From Marthasterias glacialis (Eukaryota > Echinodermata > Asteroidea > Forcipulatida > Asteriidae), in contig OU452219.1 in NCBI GenBank assembly GCA_911728455.2, positions 20,863,397 to 20,927,396 on the forward strand: a stretch of 64,000 bases of DNA, given 5' to 3'. The translations under genes were made by a program, and so were the position numbers. This document shows positions 55,007-64,000 of the stretch, in pieces. The notes below the pieces were generated by a model. The model had not been told where the DNA came from. It was given only the letters and a program-made list of their open reading frames with translations, and ran no database searches. How positions within the stretch are numbered: position 1 is the first letter of the stretch; every line of letters starts with the position of its first letter.

Positions 55007-58000
55007 TCAGGCTGTTTCATCAACGGCCATGAGTGAGGCGTAGTCTTTGTACAGAATGACGCCTTTATCTGGATCCACAGCTGCAGACAGCATCTCCTCG
55101 AGTTCTTCCTGGGTGAAAGGCTCGGCTGGACATTAAATAAAGGAAATAAATTGGGCAATGTCATCTTTGTTATCAATGCGTGTTCTGTGCACGCTCAGCA
55201 GTGGCGACCTTTATTCTGGTTTTACACCATGGCATGCTTAAATGATCCCCGTTTGCTGGCTCTGACAATATTTTTGTGGATGCACATGATCCAGCGGCAA
55301 CTAGTTAAGGTAGCTTGAATCTCATCATGTTAACATTGGCAACCATGGTTGGTTTGAGACCGGTATATTTTGGACGAGTCAATGCTAGACAGATCGTTCA
55401 TAAAATTGAAAGTGCTTTGTGTGTTTGTTGCAAATGTTCACTGGAATATTATAAGGCCTCGGTAGAAGTAATGATCATTGGATGTGGATGTGGCTATTGG
55501 CTCATATGACTCATTTTGATGCACAGGCAAATGCAGTGATCCAGCAGTAGCCAGAGTTGAAGTTTTGAAGCTATGCACACAAACACAAATTGGCCAAATT
55601 TACAGTTGGACAACATCAAAGATTATAGAGCGCCGAAGGCGCAAGATGAGGAACTTGGGCTGAATTGTGGAATCCCACTAGACACCATTTCAGCAAACAA
55701 TTCTTCTGATACAACAATAAATCAGTGCAGATCATTGCAGACAATGACCATTGCAATGACCAATGACCACTTGCTGAATGTTCCAAGAATAGATAGAGCT
55801 CCAGTTCCCCATCTTGCATCTTCGGCACTCTATAATCTTTGGGCAACATAAACAGGCTTGTTCCCAAGCTAAATCATTATTAATAATGAATCGGTCAGGC
55901 ATGCCCGACTTTTTATTTGAACATTTATATCATGAAATGATCAGTTCAATTGATAGTATTTTTTACCACAGTGAGGGCGCTAAAACAGCAAATTTTTGTG
56001 CATCACAATTACAGTTTGTTATTTGGACTGCCTGTATGTTTTCTTGTATCAATGGCCAAATAAAAATAACGATGAAAAAACAGTCCGTTTTACTTGTTTT
56101 GCATCGTGTAAATTTGGTTCACACATGCCCTCACGCAGTCAAACATACTGTGAACTGTGTGAGTTTCATCTTCTTTTGAATCTGACCTTCTTCTGTCATG
56201 TACTTTGTGAGTTCTTCAACGGTAAGGTGCCCCTTCTTCTCCGAGTCCAATACCTCGAATGCCTTCTGTAACTGATCTTCAGGTGAAGGTTTGAACCTAA
56301 AGTAAATTAGATTGGCGACACAAAGTTCTAAGATTTAGACATATACATTTTAATGGAAATATATAAACACCCAAAAATATCCCAACAGTTACCTATCTCA
56401 ATAGTTACCTTGACATACTTGAGCTTTATTTTTGGCCAGCATCCCTGTCTGTAAATTTCAGTAATTTTATTTGTGTGGCCCACATGAAGACAATGATTTA
56501 GTGTCTACATAACACATGTACATGTAGTAAAAGATAACAAATATCTGTTTAAAATTGTCCATCATGGACTGTCTGCAGCTCGGTGGCAACGGGAAATTAA
56601 CTCACTTTCTCTCCATCAACACCCCAGTCATTGTCTTAAGAAAGCGGTCAAAGCGGATGTAACCAGTTGGTTCTTCTTCCTCCATCTCGGCCAGGAGATC
56701 ATGAAGCTCCCCCTCACTTGGGCAACAATTCAGTGACCTGATGATTGTGCCCACCTCTCTGAAAAAAAAAAACACCCAAGATTGAGACAAACTGTTACTT
56801 TTACACTGACAACACTCTCCTAACCTCCTTGTCAAGTTCCCTTACGGGAAGTTTGGGGAGGATATTATCCAAGATCCAAGAAATGTGTAACACATACATA
56901 TGTCTATTTGGATAGGTTCGCGATTGCACAATTTGGAAAAAAAATGTTGATATCCAATTACCAACAAAAATGTACCTGAATAAAAATTTGTACAGCATTT
57001 TCAGAAGAAACTGGAACTGGTAAGTTGAATGTGAATTGCTGTAGATTCCTAAAAGAATTTCTCATAAGAAAATACGATAATATGTAAAAATTTTCTATCA
57101 AACATACCAAAGTAAACTTTGTGTCAGTGTTATTTGAGTTCCAGACACACATTATTTTATAAACCAATTCAAATCAAACTCACTTCCAATAATTTACAAT
57201 CCCGAACAGAAGCTAATTTATAAAATGTTGTTCATGTTTATTGAGTGTTAGACTGTTTTGATTGTTATAAGTTTGTACTTCACCTGACATCAACAGTCTT
57301 GTTTGACTCATGGTCAAAAATATCAAACGCATCAGCAATCTTCTTTTGGGTCTCCGCCAGAAGTGATTCTAAAAAACAAAAAGTAACAAGTCAAATAAAA
57401 CTGATTCAGTGATTGTTTTTTGAGGGAAACTAATGGGCCTTTTTAATATCATTTTATAACTTATTTTTAAACTCTAACTAGTTTTAATTTAAAGTTAGCC
57501 TGCTCTCAACTTGGAGGAAGGATGTCCGCCGGGCCGCTACCCTGGCTAATTAAAAGTAAAATAAAAAGTTAAGAATAAAAATAATGTAATTTTATAGTGT
57601 AGTGTTCACTGTTATATGTCAGGCGTGGTTATGTAACTTACTTCTTCAACTTATTTAAACCAAATTTATATGGGCAATATAGTATTAGTAATAATAGATA
57701 CATGAGATTCTAAAATTACTATACTAGATAGGGCACTAAAAAAAGGGGGGGGGCTTTAACAAAAATGAAATTTTGATAATAGGTTAGGGGCCTACTACTA
57801 CACTAGTACTACTGTACTAGTAGTACTAGTAGTAGTTGCGATAATCGTAACCCTCCATCCTTCCGACGGTCGCCCTACCATCGGGAGGATGGAGGGTTAC
57901 GAATAGGATTATCGCAACTAATACAGTCAGTAGTACAACAATAACATAACATTAACAACATTAACAATTTCAATTCAAACCAATGTCTAGGGTAACGAAT

Positions 58001-58144
58001 TTCGGATTTAACCACAGTCATGTCAGTTATTATTAAAAGTATGCACAAATACTGGCGGTCTCTAAACCACATTATTATTAATAATAATAATATTGTTTAC
58101 AGATAATTACCTGCGCTTTCTTTTTCATCTGCAGGCGCAGCCAT
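55007..58144 (-). CDS. DRC8: Dynein regulatory complex subunit 8 (EF-hand protein EFCAB2)
   Basis: Five exons on the minus strand, 5' to 3': 58144-58111, 57368-57284, 56758-56606, 56296-56187 and 55125-55007 (TGA), with phases 1, 2, 2, 1. The product has 166 residues, close to human EFCAB2. Segments AFDIFDHESNKTVDV, VGTIIRSLNCCPSEGELHDL, EEEEPTGYIRFDRFL, AFEVLDSEKKGHLTVEEL and EEMLSAAVDPDKG match the remembered human protein nearly residue for residue. The calmodulin-like EF-hands are partly degenerate, as in the family. It acts in the nexin-dynein regulatory complex of motile cilia and flagella. The gene is divergent from the hnRNP U-like gene to its right. A MITE lies about 100 bp upstream of the ATG. 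TTTATT at 54832 may be the poly(A) signal. Confidence 0.94.
55126..56186. other. DRC8 last intron
   Basis: Contains one palindromic MITE (55617-55841). Nothing else was recognised. The 309-base and 525-base introns at 56297-56605 and 56759-57283 appear free of repeats. Confidence 0.6.
55617..55841. mobile_element. Palindromic MITE in DRC8 intron
   Basis: CAAAGATTATAGAGCGCCGA pairs with GGCACTCTATAATCTTTG. Pairing continues through AAGATGAGGAACTTGG against GTTCCCCATCTT. Confidence 0.7.
57369..58110. other. DRC8 intron 1
   Basis: Contains a palindromic MITE (57811-57935), a short poly-G tract near 57746 and ATTATT repeats next to the first exon. Confidence 0.55.
57811..57935. mobile_element. 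Palindromic MITE in DRC8 intron 1
   Basis: TTGCGATAATCGTAACCCTC pairs with AGGGTTACGAATAGGATTAT and CGCAACTA. The outer TACTAGTAGTA blocks also pair. Confidence 0.65.
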
Positions 58145-58241
58145 GTTGATGAATTAAATTGTTTACAAGAGGTTGCTACAGCGCCATGCTAGTCCTAAAC
58201 TCGCCTAGTCGATTGTCAGTAGATCAATTTTTGTGTACGAT

Positions 58242-58368
58242 GGCCGTGTCCGAATCAAGCGACTTCGGCTACGGCTATGGCCGCTGGCTGCAACGACAAC
58301 GTTGAAGAATAGGAATCCTCGGCGTTCCGGCCGTAGCCACTGCCGAAACCATTCATTCGGACACGGCC
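58242..58368. mobile_element. Harbinger-type MITE, first subfamily, next to DRC8 start
   Basis: GGCCGTGTCCGAATCAAGCG pairs with ATTCATTCGGACACGGCC. TAA follows on the right; the left flank reads GAT. It starts 98 bases upstream of the DRC8 ATG and is nearly identical to 53268-53394, so it is young. Confidence 0.85.
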
Positions 58369-59808
58369 TAACTTAAAATACAGGCGCGCCGCGCAGTCCC
58401 AGTAACGTAATATTGGTATTGCCAAAATAGAGTAGGAAAAGTCATTCGTGCTTATTTAATTTAACCTCATTTCAAGACGTAAATAAGGAAAACCAAACTG
58501 ATTTCGGTGGACGTGCAAATCCTTCTCTAAAAAAACCTTGAGCAAAACCAAACCATGTACTAACGTGATCTGCATCAATCTAGAAGAATTTATACGATAT
58601 TTTTTTTCCATTTTTAATTTTAAATTTTCATCGACAATGCTCTGCAGCTTTAACGAACATTATTTTCAAACTCTCTTGCATGTGTGAAAATAGTTAGAAG
58701 CATGATCGGCTATCAAAAACATGCATCCAACGAAAACACATTTTTCATCATGCTATATAAATTGTTCCACGGCATGTTTAAATGATTTATTATTTTTGAA
58801 GGTCTTGGTTTCTACATCTATTATGACTTTGTAATTTAGTTTTTCTTTTTCATTTCAATTTACCCTACAAAGGGGTATCAAAGGGAATCAATCGGCATCC
58901 ATACTCGAGCTTCGCATCTTCACAATAGTTGAATCTATCAACTAGCAATCGTAGAGGTACTAAATTATATCAACGAAGCATTGAAAAGCATAGGAAATCA
59001 TCGACCAATATAAGACTGTTTTCTTTATGCAAAGCCCTAAAAATGTATTCTTATAATTTTTTTATTATAACTGCCATTGTTTAGTTTAAACTTGTTATGC
59101 CTTGTGAGTAAGACTAGACTAAAGTGTGTGTGCAGAATCGATTTGAGGGAGGGAGAAGCTGCTGCTGCCGCATCGCCCGCCCGCATCGACGCGGTAAAGT
59201 TACGCTGGTTCCATACTCGAATCAATAGTCCGGGTACCACCTTAATTAAATATCTAAGTAATGCTGCAATTGGTTTGTTTGCTAACAATTTTATCTTCAA
59301 ATTAATCTATTTTTTTTTGTAACAAAAGCTACAGTTAAGGTAATGGTTTATCAGCATTATTTAAAAATAAATATATTTTACCCTTTTACAAGAAATAAAT
59401 TAAAAATTGAAACGTGGTACAACAAAATGATAAAAATACACACCATTAAAGGAAAAATATGAACCAATGAGAACAAGCCTTGTTTTTTCTTGAACGCAAA
59501 TGACTTACTAGCACAATTTTGTATTGAATAGGTTTCGGGTTTTGTGCATGCAGCAGCAGCAGTGAGTGCAGCGTGCTGACAAGTGAAATATACCGTGCTG
59601 GTGAAGTGTTGAAAAGTAAGTAGGTTACTACACTATAGAAATTCATTTCATTGTTTATTACTACATAAAAATGGCATATTTTTCATTCAATAAACAAATA
59701 TAAATGTATTCCAGCTGATTGCAATATTTATATCGGTAAGAGTAGACATTGCAATATTATTATAAGGGCCAGCAGCGCTAGCGCCGGGTATTTTCACGGG
59801 AGAACACA

Positions 59809-59857
59809 GTCGCCCCACGTAAACCAAGTCGCCCCACGTAAACCAAGTCGCCCCACA
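59809..59857 (+). repeat. 19-bp tandem repeat, 2.6 units
   Basis: GTCGCCCCACGTAAACCAA repeats twice exactly and then breaks off after GTCGCCCCACA. Confidence 0.85.
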
Positions 59858-59888
59858 CATAGCAAATTATGCATCAATACTCCTAGAA

Positions 59889-59929
59889 CTATGAGGTTCG
59901 TTCCGCTATCGTCTCCACGAACCTCATAG
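59889..59929. repeat. Perfect hairpin, 13-bp stem
   Basis: CTATGAGGTTCGT and ACGAACCTCATAG pair perfectly around a 15-base loop. Function unknown; it may be a MITE remnant. Confidence 0.7.
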
Positions 59930-60162
59930 AGTGACATGTACAAAATCCTATTCAAAACTTCCTGCCCTTCACGTTTACATGATGGCTACAGTTCTTTTTT
60001 GAAATCAGATCTCGCCAAAACTAGGCTCTATGTGTTCTTTCAACTCTCATCGAGCGTTGCACTGGTCCAGAAAATCCACTCCGCAAACTAAAAGTTGTTA
60101 AAAAGTGATAAATTCTCACCGTAATTCAGATCCCCTTCAAACAGTATTGCAACAAATATGGC

Positions 60163-60253
60163 GACCAGAGTTGCAAAATTAACTGGTACGCGGAACCAGC
60201 CCATAGGACCAGCGCACCGCATAGCAGCATACCAGTTAATTTTGCAACTCCGG
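60163..60253. mobile_element. Short palindromic MITE
   Basis: ACCAGAGTTGCAAAATTAAC pairs with GTTAATTTTGCAACTCCGGT around a GC-rich centre. Confidence 0.65.
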
Positions 60254-60917
60254 TCTTTTTTACCTAGACGTCACCACTTTCTGGTAAACGTCGTAAGAAG
60301 ACTGGTGGAATAAAGACTAGCGCAAGATTACGACAAGTCATAGCGCCCTCACTCGCTGAACAGCGCAACGGCAACCATCATGGCTCATACACCGTCGTTC
60401 ACATGGACTGTACGGAAATTTGTCATAAAATTAAACCAAAATAAGTCATTATACCTCGGATCTAATGTACTTGAGACTCTAGCGCAATAATTTAGAGATC
60501 ATCAATGGAAAAATTTTGCCAAAAAAGTGTAAGTTTCGATTTCAAATTTGATGTATGGTCCTAGAGGATAGGGTTTGTTGGGCCAAGAAGCAGAGGGAGT
60601 CCAGCGTATTGGCACAATGTATGAGGCTACGGTCGTACTAGAGCCCCATTAAGGTGTATTATCACTTTGACGGTTTATGACCAAGCGGATTTAAAAAGAA
60701 TCTGTGATTACCCTGTTCCAAAAAATTTCCAAAGACTCGATAAAATTGCTGGGAAAATCACCTACTGGCTTACAAGATATCAAACATGAAGTAAAATGCA
60801 TTTAATTGTACTCGCAATCATTTTCTGTCCTCCAAATCGATGATTTTTTAGGGCAACTAAAAGTGCAGTCGTTACAATCTGCATTTTACTGCTATGTGAC
60901 ATCTACTGTTTCCTAAC

Positions 60918-61128
60918 AAAAAGGATTGTGTGTTCGCTGATGCCCTTACATATTGTTTTGCGCAGTCAACACAGGACACCAGCTTCGTAGAGCGTGCGCT
61001 TGGCCAATCGTGACCAATGGAACTTCTATACAGTTTGGGTTGCATGTTGGTATATGGGGACTGGTATCCTGTCTTGACTGCGCAAAACAATATGCAAGTC
61101 AGGGCATCAGCGAACATGAACCCTTTGA
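60918..61128. mobile_element. Palindromic MITE upstream of hnRNP U-like gene
   Basis: GTTCGCTGATGCCCTTACAT and TTGTTTTGCGCAGTCAACAC are mirrored on the right by GACTGCGCAAAACAATATGC and GGGCATCAGCGAAC. It ends about 130 bases before the start codon. Confidence 0.7.
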
Positions 61129-61255
61129 TAAATCAAATTTACAGCTTAACACAGAGTGTGTGTTGATTTTTTTTATAACATAGCACATGGCATTTTTATT
61201 TTGATCTTGTGCAGGAACATTTAATTTGCTAGCATTAGTTGAACAATCTGCCAAA

Positions 61256-62784
61256 ATGAGTGAACTCACTCCATCAAAAATGAAAGTTGCTGAGCTCAGG
61301 AGTGCGTTGCAGCTTCGAGGCCTGGATACCAAGGGTGTAAAGGCAATACTAGTACAACGGCTTGAGGAATCTCTCTTAGAGGAAGATGACGCTTCCACAG
61401 ACGTGTCCCCAGCACCCGAAGAGAAAGAGGAAGAAGATTTTGATGGTGGATTTGAAGACAATGGAGTGGAGATGGGACTGGAGGCCCTGGAAGAGGATGT
61501 GAGTGGTGCTCAACCGGACATTGAACAAGGTGTTGACGAAGACAGTTTGTTGCAGGACTCAGAGGACAGTGCTGGTCCAGCTGAAGAAGATGAACCAGCA
61601 CAACCAGAGCAGCAACAGGAGGATGACCAAGAAATTGCTCAGGAGATGGAACCTCCTCAAGAGCAGATGGAGCAAGAGCCTGAAGCCCCCATGGAACAAG
61701 AGCAAATTGCAGCAAAACAGGAGGAAGCACCATCAATGGAACAGCAAGAACCGGTGACAGATGTCAAGCCAGACGAAGAAGTTAAAGAAGAAAATATTGA
61801 GGCTGAGGTCAAAATGGAAGCAGAGGAGAGTAAGCCAGATGTCAAGGATGAAACTAGTGAGCCCACAGTCGAAGCAGAAGTGAAAGAAGGTAATATTGTT
61901 ATTTTATTATTTCATGGGTGAGAAATTTCAGAAATCAGACCTTTTTATATCTGCCCGGGGGAAAAAAATGCTTTTATTTCCTTTAGAGATAAAGAAATCA
62001 AGCTCTTTGATGTACTTCTCTAGTGTCGAGGATGCTGTTTCCAAAAGCTCCTTGAAATCTCTAACTCCATGGGTTACCAAAAGGTGTAGCTGCCATCATT
62101 TCAACATTTAGATCCTAGTTTCATACCTTTTAGTCAGCAAAGGCTCGCACTCCTATTATTTATTCAGCTGTTACAGACAAAAATAACAATTCTAAACAGT
62201 ACTTCCAGGAGCAACAAAGTAAAGTAATTACTGTGACCCTTAGACCTGCTGCCCTACATCTGGTTGGAAGAACAAATATACTAAATAATGTATTTATTAC
62301 AAATAAAAAAAAACCAACTTAACTACATACAAATACATGTACTTCAAAGGTTTTAAGTTTAAATATAACATTTAAAAGCACAAAATATGTGAAAAATAAA
62401 ACCAGTATGGTATTGTCTCAGAGTAAGATAAGGTGTAAAACACTTTCAATAGCATATGAGAGGACTCCATTAATTTGGCCATCCCTTTGAAAGAATTTAA
62501 AAGAGATGGCAAAGAGTTATGTAAGTTATTGTTGTTTTATTTATTTGCAAATCCAGTAAACCTAACTTTGAGATCAGAAGTAAAGCTGTTGTGTTGTCTG
62601 TGGTGTCTGTGTTTTTAAGACAGTCTATTTCGTTAATTCTGATAGAGAAAAAAGAGAGCACTGCCAAAACTGAAGAGCAAGAAAAGGAGAAGGACTCTCG
62701 TGACAGAAAGCGAGAACGTGACCATGACCACAACAGAGATAGAGGGCGCCATGACCGCTACCGGGACCGCTCACCTAGGAGGAG
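61256..62784 (+). CDS. HNRNPU: hnRNP U-like SAP-domain protein (5' part; runs off the window)
   Basis: First coding exon 61256-61889 (phase 1), second 62646-62784 (phase 2, donor GTATGT at 62785). The rest lies beyond 64000. MSELTPSKMKVAELRSALQL then RGLDTKGVKAILVQRLEESL is an N-terminal SAP DNA/RNA-binding domain (about residues 5-40). About 170 acidic Glu/Gln-rich residues follow, then a basic RD-rich stretch (SRDRKRERDHDHNRDRG) ending RDRSPRRR. An N-terminal SAP followed by an acidic region is the layout of hnRNP U/UL proteins; the SPRY, kinase-like and RGG parts would be downstream. An acceptor-like AG at 61213-61214 suggests a 5' UTR intron. CCAR1 also has a similar SAP, but not at its N-terminus. 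Divergence from DRC8 supports hnRNP U. Confidence 0.72.
61890..62645. other. hnRNP U-like intron 1
   Basis: AT-rich. A possible acceptor at 61985 opens a short frame, but its phase does not match the next exon. Nothing else was recognised. Confidence 0.5.
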
Positions 62785-64000
62785 GTATGTGGAAACAAAC
62801 AAATTGCTAAAATCAGAAAAATGTCTCGTGAGAGAAATTTTGTTGATGAAACTGATTTGAGTGGGTGGACCAGTAACTTTTTTAACTTACTGCTTCTTTC
62901 AAGCACAGCCTCTATTTATACAGGCATACAACTTTAAGCTGATTTCCCTGTTTTTGGTTTGTCATCTGTTCCATTGAAAAACAAATAATAACAAAAAGTC
63001 CAAAGTCTTGCTGTGCCTGGCACTTAACTTTTTATAACAAACTGCAGTTGCATGCCTGCTTATGTATAAGGTGTATGTGTGTAGTACTTGGTGACTAGTG
63101 GAATTCGCTATTTGTATACTCGACTATTCGCAACTATTTTCGCAACTTATCACAATAATTATGTAGACGTCATCATGTATAGAACACACAGCAACGTTGG
63201 TACAATGGAGTGAGTTATAGCATGCTGCTATTCAGTGTGCAGGAATTCAGGGTTACAAAAAAGTGTTCGCCGGTCTCCAAACGCGAGTGAAAACAGCGGC
63301 GGGCAAGTCAAAACCCTTCCTTTTGCATGCCTGTGAAATCGCTGATTAAAAGCGGAAATCCGCTTTTTCATTGAATGTGGCAAATTTCAATTTTTTTTTT
63401 TTTATTTAAAAATGGTCGCAAAGCATGTGTCGGTTTTTTTCTTATTTTGCGTAGCGCGATCTGTGAAGGCATAAATGGGATGGTAGTCCTTCATTATCTC
63501 GCTACGCTGCATGCTACAATATTGGCAAGAACCATTGAACAGCGAAACTTAATACATTACGCGCTAACCTCAGAGGGCGCTAGTAACTGGCTTAAAAACT
63601 AAGACTATGAATCTGTACATGCAGTGCTGCGCTGGTGCATGCGCTAAAGCAGTGTTTAGCATGCATTGTCACTGGTTTACGTGCTGAATCCTTTGGACAG
63701 CATGGTTAACAACGCACAGTTCTTGCTCGGAAACTTGAGCTTGTTTACTATTAAAAACTTTACAGTGTGTAGGTTTTATTTCAATAAAATGGTAATATGT
63801 AGGATACCCTCCACAAACAAAAGGATCCTTTTGCAGGATAAATGTAAGATTTGTTTCTTTCTTGGTCCATTGAGAAAAAGTTGACAACAAGCTGAATAAC
63901 TGCCACCAATCCTCTTTGGTTTCTTACCAAGGGCATTATACATGTAGAGTCCACCTCCAAAAACAAACTAAACTGGACTACTTTCATGATTGTTATTCTG
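62785..64000. other. hnRNP U-like intron 2 to window end
   Basis: Contains a MITE (62922-63059). No further exon was recognised before the window ends. Confidence 0.5.
62922..63059. mobile_element. MITE, AGGCATGCAACTTTTCAG family
   Basis: AGGCATACAACTTTAAGCTG pairs with CTGCAGTTGCATGCCT. The interior matches 8918-9072 in order. Confidence 0.6.

Larger units (their letters stand above)
58145..61255. promoter_or_regulatory. Divergent DRC8 / hnRNP U-like intergenic region
   Basis: 3.1 kb between the two start codons; both promoters must lie here. It contains a MITE (58242-58368), a GC-richer stretch (59150-59230, with GCTGCTGCTGCCGC), a short tandem (59809-59857), a hairpin (59889-59929) and MITEs (60163-60253, 60918-61128). 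Promoter elements were not located. Confidence 0.55.

Noticed and set aside
61987-62111. Possible extra exon of the hnRNP U-like gene
   Set aside because: The acceptor is fair, but the frame ends in a stop and the only donor has the wrong phase for the exon at 62646.
1-64000. CRISPR array, bacterial operon or riboswitch
   Set aside because: The window is clearly animal nuclear DNA. The 40-bp tandem at 33712 has no spacers.
1-64000. Retrovirus-like, LTR or Polinton-like elements
   Set aside because: No protease, integrase, capsid or polymerase similarity and no paired long terminal repeats were seen; the long inverted repeats are foldbacks.

Overview
The window looks like nuclear DNA of an invertebrate deuterostome, most likely an echinoderm (a sea star or close relative). 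Genes are intron-rich. TACATGTA-type octamers recur throughout. The non-coding DNA is full of short palindromic DNA transposons (MITEs) and tRNA-derived SINEs. The encoded proteins match vertebrate orthologues closely. The phylum is my inference from style. No retrovirus-like, LTR or Polinton-like element was seen.

Region 1 (about 1.7-29.3 kb, + strand) is one large synaptotagmin-14/16-type gene. The shared 3' part has five exons (21922-29324) and encodes two C2 domains. Upstream, over about 15.6 kb, lie six separate ATG-initiated exons (A-F; starts at 1695, 6631, 8517, 11313, 13969 and 16992). Each ends at a GT donor in phase 1, exactly the phase needed by the shared acceptor at 21922. The layout predicts one C2 body carrying six different N-termini. 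A and B start with a related amphipathic Trp helix. C, D and E carry a Cys cluster followed by an acidic dileucine motif. F has a Cys cluster and a dileucine without the acidic residue. This exon array is the main discovery candidate.

Region 2 (29.3-37.9 kb) is intergenic DNA or 3' UTR with mobile-element remains, including an inverted-repeat element whose end has grown into a 40-bp minisatellite. Region 3 (37.9-42.3 kb, - strand) holds two tandem intronless short-chain dehydrogenases of the RDH11-14 type. Region 4 (43.1-52.4 kb, + strand) is ECH1 (peroxisomal/mitochondrial dienoyl-CoA isomerase), with seven coding exons ending in the SKL peroxisome signal. A 1.4-kb DNA transposon and a MITE crowd its 5' end, and its introns hold several foldback elements and a LINE tail.

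Region 5 (55.0-62.8 kb) is a divergent pair: DRC8/EFCAB2 on the - strand (a ciliary dynein regulatory complex EF-hand protein) and an hnRNP U-like SAP-domain gene on the + strand that runs off the right edge. As I recall, EFCAB2 and HNRNPU are also divergent neighbours on human 1q44, so this may be ancient microsynteny. A young Harbinger-type MITE sits about 100 bp upstream of the DRC8 start codon.

Exon boundaries were read by eye from splice consensus, reading phase and remembered family sequences. No alignment or search was run.
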